Below are positions 35,939 through 43,854 of a stretch of 64,000 nucleotides of DNA, in pieces (within the stretch, counting starts at the first letter, position 1; each line of letters starts with the position of its first letter). Below the pieces are notes generated by a model, which was not told the DNA's origin, did not search any database, and saw only the letters and a program-made list of their open reading frames with translations. The stretch is from Glycomyces luteolus (GTDB lineage Bacteria > Actinomycetota > Actinomycetes > Mycobacteriales > Micromonosporaceae), in NCBI RefSeq assembly GCF_027622875.1, contig NZ_JAPZVP010000020.1, positions 1 to 64,000 of the forward strand. Direction: 5' to 3'. A program made the translations under genes and the position numbers.

Positions 35939-36622
35939 GTGGCCGATGTACTCATCACCGGAGCGAGCCGCGGTATCGGATTTGCGCTCACCCGCGAGTA
36001 TTTGAAGCGGGGTGCTCGAGTATTCGCGGGTGTCCGTGACCTCGAGTACGCGTCGGCCTTGCACGCCTTGGCTGCAGAAGGACTCGTGATCGTGCCTCTC
36101 GACGTCCGATCACAGCGAGACATCGAGGACGCCGCGGATATCATCGCGTCTCACGGCGGACTCGATCGCCTCATCAACAACGCAGGGGTTCTCGAGCCGA
36201 GTTCTGGGCTCGCCGAGGTCGACGGGCCGCGGATGCTCGAAGTGCTGCGCGTCAACACGGTCGGCCCGATGCTGATGGCCCAGCGGTTCCTCAACCTGCT
36301 GCGCCCGGACGCTCGGCTGGTGAACCTCACCATGCCCACCAGACCGATCAGCAGCCTCACCCGTACAGAGAACCACGCGTTCGTCGCCAGCCGATACGCG
36401 CTCAACGCGCTGACGAAGATGATCGCCGTCGAAGTCGCCGACACCGGACCGATCGTGGCGGCTCTGTGGCCCGGCTACCTGCAGACCGACATGACCGGCC
36501 ATGCCGAGAAGGCCACCCCGCTCGAGGAGGCGATCCCCGGCGTGGTCGACCTCATCGAGCGACTCGGCCCCGCCGATCACGGATCATGCCTGCTGCCCGA
36601 CGGTTCGCACACGCCCTGGTAA
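35939..36622 (+). CDS. Short-chain dehydrogenase/reductase
   Basis: 227 aa from a GTG start. Classical SDR features: TGASRGIG nucleotide loop at the N-terminus, NNAGVLEPSS, and the active-site Tyr and Lys in SRYALNALTK. The usual Ser is replaced or shifted (NLTMPTRPISS), and PGYLQTDMTG follows as in NADP-dependent members. Rossmann-fold oxidoreductase acting in the cytosol; substrate unknown. It does not clearly share an operon with the VOC gene (92-bp gap). Confidence 0.9.
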   Translation: MADVLITGASRGIGFALTREYLKRGARVFAGVRDLEYASALHALAAEGLVIVPLDVRSQRDIEDAADIIASHGGLDRLINNAGVLEPSSGLAEVDGPRMLEVLRVNTVGPMLMAQRFLNLLRPDARLVNLTMPTRPISSLTRTENHAFVASRYALNALTKMIAVEVADTGPIVAALWPGYLQTDMTGHAEKATPLEEAIPGVVDLIERLGPADHGSCLLPDGSHTPW

Positions 36623-36672
36623 CTCCGTGACGGGGCGCTGAATGACGGTTCCGCGTTCCGGTCCGGCAGCCT

Positions 36673-37003
36673 TCAGCGAAGCAACCGCGCGAGAGCGGCC
36701 GCATCCTGGACGAGTCGATCAGCCGGCACCTCACGCATGGGCCCGTTGGGCGCCCACCCTCAGCACCTCGCCGTGAAACCGGACCGATTCTTCTGCGGAC
36801 AGATGATGCGGCTCGACCACATGCCGACCTCTCCAGATGACGACCGCATAGCCGCGCGCCATCGCCCGTCGAGCGAGATACGCGTCCGTCACCTCGCCGG
36901 CGTGGAAACGCAGACCGACACGTGACTCCGAAGGCCGCCCCTCGGTGCAGAACCTGCACACCGCCCCGGTCAAGCGGTCCTGCCAGTCGTCGGGCCAACT
37001 CAT
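36673..37003 (-). pseudogene. HIT family gene with the histidine triad deleted
   Basis: The ATG at 37003 reads MSWPDDWQDRLTGAVCRFC, then DAYLARRAMARGYAVVIWRG and RHVVEPHHLSAEE, the N-terminal half of an actinobacterial HIT-like protein. After FHGEVLRVG the frame breaks and stops. A shifted frame continues NGPMREVPADRLVQDAAALA, matching the C-terminal tail of the same family, and ends at 36673. About 40 residues containing the catalytic HxHxH are missing, so this is an internal deletion plus frameshift. The product cannot be an active nucleotide hydrolase. Confidence 0.7.
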
Positions 37004-37187
37004 GATCTCGATTCTGCCACCGGGAGCGCCCAGCGACCGCCGAGCGAAGTCGTCGTGCTGCGCCAATGGCGGAATGGTGCCACCATCCCCGCCCGTTTCG
37101 CTCCTGTAGCCTGCTTCACCGGAGTCCAGCCGTTGCCGATCGCGGCTCCAACCGTTAGGCCATGCAGGGCGAGCCTGGAGGTGCGAC

Positions 37188-38516
37188 ATGGGACGGGATA
37201 ACCAGAAGCGACGCAAGGCCAAGTCGCGGGAGAAACTCAAGCGCCGTCTCAGAGACCGAAGCACAACTCCAGGTCCCTTCACCTGGGAGGAGCTCGTGGT
37301 CCAGGCCCGCTACGTCCTCGTCCAGATCATGACCGACGCATGTCCTTGCGGCGAGTGCAATGCCCCCACCTGGGAGGAGTCCGCGCGGCAGCTCTCCCGC
37401 GCGATGGCGCACGCCCGCTGGCCCGAGGCGGTGGGGACCGCAATCGACACGATGGCCGAAGACGCGGTCGGCCAGGCATGGGACCGCGGCTGGATGCCCC
37501 GGGACGTGCTCAGCCTCATGGCAAAGGACGCCTCCACCCCCGCGGTGAAGGCCGCCGCGACGCTCATGCGCTCGGAGCTGCGGAGCTACGCGGAGGCGCA
37601 ACTGAGCGACCTATGGAGCGCGCAGCGGGAGTCACTCGCCGAGCGCTCGGCGCCGGAGTCCGCCAAGGAAGTGCTCGCAAGCCGCGAAGGTCCGGCCTGG
37701 ATCGAGGCCGCCGCGCCGATACTGGAGGCGCTGTACACCCTCGCCGACCTCCAGCCGATCCCGATGGTCCAGCCGCGTCCGGGCGGGCACCCGAGTTCGG
37801 TGCGCGGCGACGGGGCGGAGTCGTCCAAAGTGTACGAGAAGATCCGGGCGCTGCTGGCCAAGGCCGAATCGACGGACTCCGACGCCGAGGCCGAGGCGTT
37901 CACCGCGAAGGCCCAGCAGCTCATCGCCAGGCACTCGATCAACGAGGCACTGCTGGCGGAGACTCAGGACGCGGCACTGGAGGCCGCCGCGTTGCGCGTC
38001 TACATCGAAAAGCCTTACGAGAAACCGAAATCCGAGCTGCTGCACGTCGTGGCCGACGCGAACGGATGCCGAGCGGTGTACTCCTTGGCCGCCGGGTTCT
38101 CCACCGTGATCGGTGGGCGAACGAACCTCCGCTCGGTGGAGCTGCTGTACAACTCGCTGATGGTGCAGGCGACGTCCGCGATGACTCGGGCAGGAGCGAA
38201 GCAGGACGGCGCAGGCCGGTCACGGACGCGTTCGTTCCGGCAGTCGTTCCTGGCATCGTTCGCGGTCCGAATCGGCGAGCGGCTGGCCGACTCCGCCGAG
38301 GCCACGGTCCGCGAAGTCGCCGAAGAGACCGGAACCGACCTGGTCCCGGTGATGCAGTTGCGGCGCGAAGCCGTGGACGCCAAGACCGAGGAGCTGTTCC
38401 CGAACCTGACGTTCCGGGCCGCCACGCGGATCAGCGACTACGAGGGCCACATCGCCGGCCGAGCAGCGGCCGACCGCGCCAGACTCCAAGGGGCAGAAGA
38501 GATCCAAACCAGCTGA
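37188..38516 (+). CDS. DUF2786 domain protein
   Basis: 442 aa. The ATG at 37188 follows GGAGGTGCGAC. A basic leader (KRRKAKSREKLKRR) and a helical region come first. The DUF2786 segment is near residue 220: VYEKIRALLAKAESTDSDAE, then EAFTAKAQQLIARHSI. The C-terminal domain (LHVVADANGCRAVY, ELLYNSLMVQAT) is the one usually paired with it. A decayed vWA-family fragment lies just downstream, suggesting that this gene once sat beside a Ro60-like partner. Molecular role unknown. Confidence 0.85.
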   Translation: MGRDNQKRRKAKSREKLKRRLRDRSTTPGPFTWEELVVQARYVLVQIMTDACPCGECNAPTWEESARQLSRAMAHARWPEAVGTAIDTMAEDAVGQAWDRGWMPRDVLSLMAKDASTPAVKAAATLMRSELRSYAEAQLSDLWSAQRESLAERSAPESAKEVLASREGPAWIEAAAPILEALYTLADLQPIPMVQPRPGGHPSSVRGDGAESSKVYEKIRALLAKAESTDSDAEAEAFTAKAQQLIARHSINEALLAETQDAALEAAALRVYIEKPYEKPKSELLHVVADANGCRAVYSLAAGFSTVIGGRTNLRSVELLYNSLMVQATSAMTRAGAKQDGAGRSRTRSFRQSFLASFAVRIGERLADSAEATVREVAEETGTDLVPVMQLRREAVDAKTEELFPNLTFRAATRISDYEGHIAGRAAADRARLQGAEEIQTS

Positions 38517-38599
38517 GAGGCACCCGGTCAAGCGCCGGGCGACGATCCACGGACGGCCTCGATCGCGGCCCGGAGCCGCAATTGCGCGTCGGTGAACCA

Positions 38600-38708
38600 G
38601 TCGATGAACTACCGGTCGGCATGGCGACGCCGAGGACCTGCCGAGCTAGCCGCTTTCGCCCGCTTTGCCGATCAGGACCGCAAGCCCGGCGACGTCAGAC
38701 GCCGATGA
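38600..38708 (+). pseudogene. Decayed C-terminal fragment of a Ro60-like vWA gene
   Basis: Across two frames the sequence gives DAEDLP, then LAAFARFADQDRKPG and a stop at 38706. It matches the tail of the intact vWA protein (DAEDLPELVEFARFATGR) at both nucleotide and protein level, with a frameshift and stop at the join. The upstream part of the gene is gone. The rest of the 38517-38809 gap holds no other feature. Confidence 0.62.
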
Positions 38709-38809
38709 GGACTCACCAAATCCGACTGCGCCGGATATGATCTGGTCACGCTCAGCGAAGGTTCGTCTGGACGACGCGCGCCTTGGCACCCCTCTGCCGA
38801 CGACCCCCG

Positions 38810-40963
38810 ATGGATGTTCCCTTGGATTCACAATGGTTCGGCGACACCCGTACCGTTCGCACCGCTGTGTACGGTGGCCCTCACTCGGACGACCCCATGT
38901 TCCTGCCACTTGAACCGGTTGGCTACGACCGATTCCTGCGCACGCGAAACCGACACGCCTTCTTCTGCGGCCACCAGCTCGGCGGCTGCGGTGGGCGATT
39001 GAAGCCTCGGCGCTACAAGGACCGCGTCTGCCACTTCGCGCACGAGTCTTCCTCGAGAGGTCGGCGTTGCAGTCGGTCCCGCATCGGCGAAGACAGTGCG
39101 GACCATCTGTTCATCGGCAAGGCATTGAGGATCTGGTTGACAGGCTCCGGAATCGGACATGACGCACCGGAATTCCTTCGAAGGGCAGACGGTCGGGCGA
39201 TCGCCGTGCAGGTCCGCTTCGGGACGTTGCGCGATCGCCTCATCCATGTCCAATTGGTCCCGATCAGCGGCGAGTACTGGCGTCGGCAGAGGTCCGAGAT
39301 CGCACAGCGGTTCATCGATCCGGTCCTGATGGTCGTGGAGTCGTCGTTGCTTGCAGAGATCGAAATCAGGGAGGCTGGTCGCGCCGTCGTGCTCAAGTGC
39401 GAGACCAACGCTGATGCCCGACGGGTCCTCATTGGGATCCGCCGAGGAAAGAACCCCGCGGACTGGACGACGTTCGATCAATACAGTCTGAACCCCGAAG
39501 ACATGACCACCCGCGCCTCGACCTCGACGCGGCCGGAACCGGCTCCGTCGGAGACAAGGCGAACGACTCCCAAACCCGCACAGATCCGTGCCCTGCACTC
39601 GGGACGCCCGTTGGACGGGACGTCGGCGAAATGTTCGCGATTCCATGCCGACGGCGGCGTTTGCCGCAGGGAGACCACCAACCCCGACGGCTGGTGCCGC
39701 AGTCCCGATTGCGGAGGCTTTCGGACCAGCTTCGCCGATCCCCTCCAACGGGGACGCCCGCTGCATGCACCAGGTGAAGGCAACCCGAGAGCACGCCTGT
39801 TTCCCTCGGACGTCGACATCGCGCAAGTGCAGGTCGCCGCCAACGCCCGAAACGCGTTCATCCTGAAACACCACGGCGATTTGAAGGAGGCCGCGGTGGA
39901 ACTGCACGCGATGCTCCGACCATTCCTCGACGGAGGATCGCACTTCCAAATGCCCGACGGGACATGGGTTCTCGACCGCGACGGCTTCCGCCTCATCCTG
40001 AACGAAAGGGCCGATATCATCACCGGCTACGACAGCATGCACGCCGAACGCTCCTGGGCACAGGCCCAAGCAGGGGTGCCCTCGCGCCTCGGCCAGCGGG
40101 CACGAGCCGAGCGGCGATTCCTGCTCACCCCACGGTCCGACGCACCGATGCCCGAACATGTCGACCCGGAGACCGTACGCGGGCTCGCCGCGGAGCAGTT
40201 CGCGGTTACCGCGCTCGCCTGCATCGGCTACGAGAAGCTCAACGCCGCGACCAAAGCCCTCGGCGACCAGCGCTTCATCGACGACCTGTACGCGACCCTC
40301 AGTGCGGACCTCGAATCCGGCAAGGTGATCGACGATGGCGGCCAGTTGACCCTCCTCGGGGAGCGGACCTGGTGGGTGCTGGCCGCCACCGAGCCGGCCG
40401 TTCTCGGTGTTCACCAGGCGGGTACGCGAGCGCTCGCCCCAGATCCGGAGCACCCCTCCGCGAACGACTCGGACGCTTCGCCGACTGTAGAAATGGAGCC
40501 CACCAGTATGGAACCCGCAGCGAAGGCACCCATTTCCCGAGCGGAGTTCGACGCCATGGTCGGCGAACGCATCCAGAAGGAACGCGAAGACTTCCGCCAC
40601 GAGGCACTGCGGTTCGCGATGCTCGCCGCGCTGCAGGAGCGGGCCCGGAACGAGGGCGGCGCCGCCAACTTCGGAACCTATGTGGACGCCTGGTATGAGA
40701 GCGACAGTGAGACCGTGGTGTTCGAGGTCTTGGAGGTCGGCGGCTACGACTACCAGGATTTCCGCAAGGCCGCGCTCGACCTGATGGAGGTCGCCTACCT
40801 CCACACGGCAGGACAGGGAGCGACCATGGTCCTGGTCTCCGAGGAGCCACCGCACGAGGAATGGGTTCCGAACACGCTCAGCAACGTCTTCAACGTCAAG
40901 GCCGCCTGGAGAAGCGGGCAAACCTGGGATGGGCCCGGAGCCTCGCACATCGTGCAGAACTGA
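38810..40963 (+). CDS. CoiA-like zinc-binding protein with nuclease-like C-terminus
   Basis: 717 aa from the ATG at 38810; a TTG 27 bp earlier is possible. The N-terminal ~100 residues have FFCGHQLGGCGGRLKPRRYK and HFAHE, the cysteine/histidine pattern that precedes the nuclease in CoiA-like proteins. A second Cys cluster lies near residues 285-310 (SAKCSRFH, CRRETTN, WCRSPDCGG). The last ~100 residues contain ETVVFEVLEVGGYDYQDFRK, which resembles a PD-(D/E)XK core strand with the usual Lys replaced. A role in DNA processing or defence is plausible but unproven. Confidence 0.6.
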   Translation: MDVPLDSQWFGDTRTVRTAVYGGPHSDDPMFLPLEPVGYDRFLRTRNRHAFFCGHQLGGCGGRLKPRRYKDRVCHFAHESSSRGRRCSRSRIGEDSADHLFIGKALRIWLTGSGIGHDAPEFLRRADGRAIAVQVRFGTLRDRLIHVQLVPISGEYWRRQRSEIAQRFIDPVLMVVESSLLAEIEIREAGRAVVLKCETNADARRVLIGIRRGKNPADWTTFDQYSLNPEDMTTRASTSTRPEPAPSETRRTTPKPAQIRALHSGRPLDGTSAKCSRFHADGGVCRRETTNPDGWCRSPDCGGFRTSFADPLQRGRPLHAPGEGNPRARLFPSDVDIAQVQVAANARNAFILKHHGDLKEAAVELHAMLRPFLDGGSHFQMPDGTWVLDRDGFRLILNERADIITGYDSMHAERSWAQAQAGVPSRLGQRARAERRFLLTPRSDAPMPEHVDPETVRGLAAEQFAVTALACIGYEKLNAATKALGDQRFIDDLYATLSADLESGKVIDDGGQLTLLGERTWWVLAATEPAVLGVHQAGTRALAPDPEHPSANDSDASPTVEMEPTSMEPAAKAPISRAEFDAMVGERIQKEREDFRHEALRFAMLAALQERARNEGGAANFGTYVDAWYESDSETVVFEVLEVGGYDYQDFRKAALDLMEVAYLHTAGQGATMVLVSEEPPHEEWVPNTLSNVFNVKAAWRSGQTWDGPGASHIVQN

Positions 40964-41009
40964 CCTGGGACGTCGTAACAGGATTCGGCAGCAATCGGGC
41001 AGCGAGCGA

Positions 41010-41037
41010 GGCGGGGTACTGACACCGGCACCCCGCC
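41010..41037. terminator. Bidirectional hairpin between convergent genes
   Basis: GGCGGGGT / ACCCCGCC with a 12-nt loop, between the stops of the CoiA-like and DUF6119 genes. Confidence 0.55.
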
Positions 41038-41050
41038 ATCAACCACCGGG

Positions 41051-42748
41051 CTACGCCGCGACCGGGTCGATGAGCACGACCTGCACCTTGATCCCCTGGT
41101 CCTGCAGTCGCTCCGCGGTCTCGGCGAGGGCGATCTTGGCGAACGGGAACAACGTGTTCACGTCGAGCCGCCTGCCGCCGCGGTGCTTGAACGCGAGCAC
41201 CACCTTCCGCGGCATGAAGTCGACGGGAACGGTCCTGTTCTTCCCCTCCGCCTCCACCACGGCTGCGAACTGTCGGCGGACCTCCGATGAGCGCAGCGCG
41301 TCGACCGAGACCAGGGCCTGCTTGAACAGGTGGCTCAGCGCCGCCGACCCGCTGGCCTGCTTGACATGAATGAGTTCGTCATCCGGGCCGAGCAGGTCGC
41401 AGATCTCGACGGCACCGCCGCCGCTCGGGTAGACGAATTTCGTGTCGAGCACCGTCATGCCGGTGCGCTTGCCGACATGCGCCAGGTACGGCTTCTCATG
41501 CCATCCATGCGGCCAGCAGGGGAGTTCGATCCCCGAGGGGTCGGTCATCAGGTCCAGGATGAACTCGTCGTGACGGTCGGCGAATCCGGCGTCCATCTCG
41601 AGCCACGCGCCGTCCAAGAGATGGAAGCGGCGCGAACCGACACTGGCCGAGGCCTCGATCCACTCGATCGCCGCCGCTCGCCCCAACAGCTCGGTGCGGT
41701 CTCGGTCGGCGAACAGCGTGATCCTCCCTGCGCGCAACGCCTGCACACGTGAGCCCGGCTGCTGCACCTCGGTCCGCTGCACGATCGCCTCGATCGACAC
41801 CTCCTCCACGGGCTTGAGCACGCTGCCGATCCGGATGTCGGCGGCGCGTGCCTGGTCATGGTGTTCCATGCACTCGTTCGGGACGGCGAGTCCGATCTCC
41901 TCGACAGCGGAGTCGGCGCAAGCGAGGATCGCGTCGAGCCGCGCATCGAGCGTTTCGCGCAGTTCCGGGTCCCGCACCACCATCAGCTGCTCGGTGAACG
42001 CCAGCTCCGGCACCGGGTCCTGCGATTCGAGGATCGTCGCGAGCTCGCGGATGTCGGCCACCAGATCCTCCGGCCGAGTGCCGAAGCGAGTGTTGAGCCC
42101 GGTGCCGCCGTCGACGAGCATCCGCTTCCGGCTTCCGCGCCCCGCGGTCAGGTTCAGGCCGTCCACACGCGAACCCAGCCTCGCGACGATGTCCTGGCCC
42201 TTGTCCACGAGGATCGACCAGAGCGGCAGCCCTTCCGGTGAGAGCGTCGCATCGATGCGTCCGCGCTGACCGGGCCTGCGGCGCACGATGTTCTTGACGA
42301 AATCGGGATCGGCGACGCGGTTGGCAAGGGACAGACCGAATCGCAGGTCCTTGCACCCGGTCGGGATGAAGTGGTACCCCGTGCCGAACCCGAGCGCGTA
42401 GACGTGCCGGTCGACCGCGATGACCAGCAGGACGAAACTGCGGTGATCGGTGTACGGGAACGTCATCCCGGTCATGGTCTCGGCGTCGAGGAGCCAGCCC
42501 GGCGGGCCTTCGTAAGAGCCGCAGAGCACCAGCGCCGGGCACCCGGCGAGGCTGGTCCGGTAGTGGTCGCCGCCGTCGGCCGCGAGTTGGTCGAGTTTCT
42601 CCTTGAACGCGTTGCAGATCGAGTCGAGGTCGGGTTCGACCCCGAAGAGTCGGTACAGCGTCGCCTTGCGGCTGTGGGTGAGCGGCGGGTTCGCCATCGG
42701 CGCGCTCGCTTTCTTCGGTGATGAATGCGGTAAATTGTGGTGTGTCAT
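41051..42748 (-). CDS. DUF6119 (TIGR04141) family protein
   Basis: 565 aa. The ATG at 42748 follows AGGAG at about 9 bp. It matches the sporadically distributed TIGR04141/DUF6119 family: LYRLFGVEPDLDSICNAF near the start, YALGFGTGYHFI in the first third, and near the end EICDLLGPDDELIHVKQASGS followed by ALSHLFKQALVSVDAL. Patchy distribution and location beside a type I restriction operon suggest a defence or genome-conflict role. The biochemical activity is not known to me. It is divergent from nothing and has no operon partner on its strand. Confidence 0.78.
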   Translation of the reverse strand: MTHHNLPHSSPKKASAPMANPPLTHSRKATLYRLFGVEPDLDSICNAFKEKLDQLAADGGDHYRTSLAGCPALVLCGSYEGPPGWLLDAETMTGMTFPYTDHRSFVLLVIAVDRHVYALGFGTGYHFIPTGCKDLRFGLSLANRVADPDFVKNIVRRRPGQRGRIDATLSPEGLPLWSILVDKGQDIVARLGSRVDGLNLTAGRGSRKRMLVDGGTGLNTRFGTRPEDLVADIRELATILESQDPVPELAFTEQLMVVRDPELRETLDARLDAILACADSAVEEIGLAVPNECMEHHDQARAADIRIGSVLKPVEEVSIEAIVQRTEVQQPGSRVQALRAGRITLFADRDRTELLGRAAAIEWIEASASVGSRRFHLLDGAWLEMDAGFADRHDEFILDLMTDPSGIELPCWPHGWHEKPYLAHVGKRTGMTVLDTKFVYPSGGGAVEICDLLGPDDELIHVKQASGSAALSHLFKQALVSVDALRSSEVRRQFAAVVEAEGKNRTVPVDFMPRKVVLAFKHRGGRRLDVNTLFPFAKIALAETAERLQDQGIKVQVVLIDPVAA

Positions 42749-42808
42749 GTGGGCAAGCTCCTGTATCGCCTGTTCATCGGATCGACGAGCGCAGGCTGGG
42801 GGATCGGG

Positions 42809-42838
42809 CCGGTTCAGCCCGGCCGGGGGCTGAACCGG
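42809..42838 (-). terminator. Terminator of the duplicated beta-domain membrane protein gene
   Basis: Perfect 12-bp stem CCGGTTCAGCCC / GGGCTGAACCGG with a 6-nt loop, 7 bp beyond the stop at 42846. Confidence 0.8.
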
Positions 42839-42845
42839 TTGGGGC

Positions 42846-43655
42846 TCAAGCGTTCGCGAGGGTCCAGTCGCCGTCGGCGTTCACGATGACCAGCGCGGGA
42901 CCTGCGGTGACCGGAACAGTGCCCTCGTAGGCGCCGATCTCGTTGACCAGCAGGTCCCAGCCGAGGAGCCCGTCGCTGACATACGTGACGATGAAGTTCG
43001 CGTCGCCGTCGTGGCTCAGCTGCCAGGTTGCGGCGTCGCCGGTGTACCGGTAGACGCCGTCGCCGCCGGTCTCCTGCGGGAGAGCGAGCTCGGGGGCGTC
43101 GACGACGGGAGCGATGGTGATCTCCCAGTCGCCGTCGGCGGTGATTTCCAGGTTGGTGGACTCGCCGCCGAGCCCGGTAATGCCGTAAGCAGTGGTCCCC
43201 TCGTAGGAGCCGATGGTGTTCACGGGCAGCTCGGACATGGCGTTGCCCTCGTCGAGGACGGTGAGGATGAAGTTCGACGAACCCGAGTGCGACGCGGTGA
43301 TGACGCCCTGCGCCGCGGGGATCGCGATCACGCTGTCGCCGGAACCGGACTCGGTCACCGCCTCGAAGACCGGGAACGACTCAGCGAAGTAGTCCGGTTC
43401 CGGCGCTTCCTCGGCCGGCGCTTCGGCGGGTTCGCCGCTGTCGTCATCGCCGACGCCGGCTGCGGTGGTGGTCCCGTCCTCGGCGGCCTCGCCGGTCGGG
43501 GTGTCCTCGTCACTACTGCCCAGGATCGAACCGAAGCAGGACAGGACGAGGATCGCCGCGATCGTGATCGACCACCAGCGCAGGTACCAGGGCTTCTTGC
43601 GAGCCGGGGGCTGCGGGGGCTGGAACTGGGGTTGCGGCCCGGAGTGCTGGGTCAT
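42846..43655 (-). CDS. Membrane-anchored protein with two repeated beta domains
   Basis: 269 aa. A Pro/Gln-rich cytoplasmic N-terminus, then one membrane helix (about residues 29-48, SITIAAILVLSCFGSIL). An acidic Ala/Glu/Gly linker leads to two copies of a ~75-residue strand-rich domain. Copy 1 contains GSSNFILTVLDEG and GSYEGTTAYG; copy 2 contains GDANFIVTYVSDG and GAYEGTVPVT. Both end with a version of ADGDWEITI / ADGDWTLA. It is likely an outward-facing binding protein. The family is not recognised by a name I trust. Confidence 0.7.
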   Translation of the reverse strand: MTQHSGPQPQFQPPQPPARKKPWYLRWWSITIAAILVLSCFGSILGSSDEDTPTGEAAEDGTTTAAGVGDDDSGEPAEAPAEEAPEPDYFAESFPVFEAVTESGSGDSVIAIPAAQGVITASHSGSSNFILTVLDEGNAMSELPVNTIGSYEGTTAYGITGLGGESTNLEITADGDWEITIAPVVDAPELALPQETGGDGVYRYTGDAATWQLSHDGDANFIVTYVSDGLLGWDLLVNEIGAYEGTVPVTAGPALVIVNADGDWTLANA

Positions 43656-43854
43656 GGGGGTGTCGCCTTTCGCTCGGTGCGTTGCATTGACGACGCCACG
43701 TTGGCTTGGCCCGAACCATTGGATGCAAAATTTTCCTGATAACCCCGGTTACCAGACTCGCGACTGTTCTTCATCTTTTGGAATCGGTAAAGTCAGCCGA
43801 GAACGCCGGCCCGCGGAGGCCCGCGACGGACGACCGAATGGAAGGAGCAGCGCC

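Noticed and set aside
38828-40948. 706-residue minus-strand frame opposite the CoiA-like gene
   Set aside because: Lacks motifs; the plus strand has zinc clusters and sensible domain-like segments.
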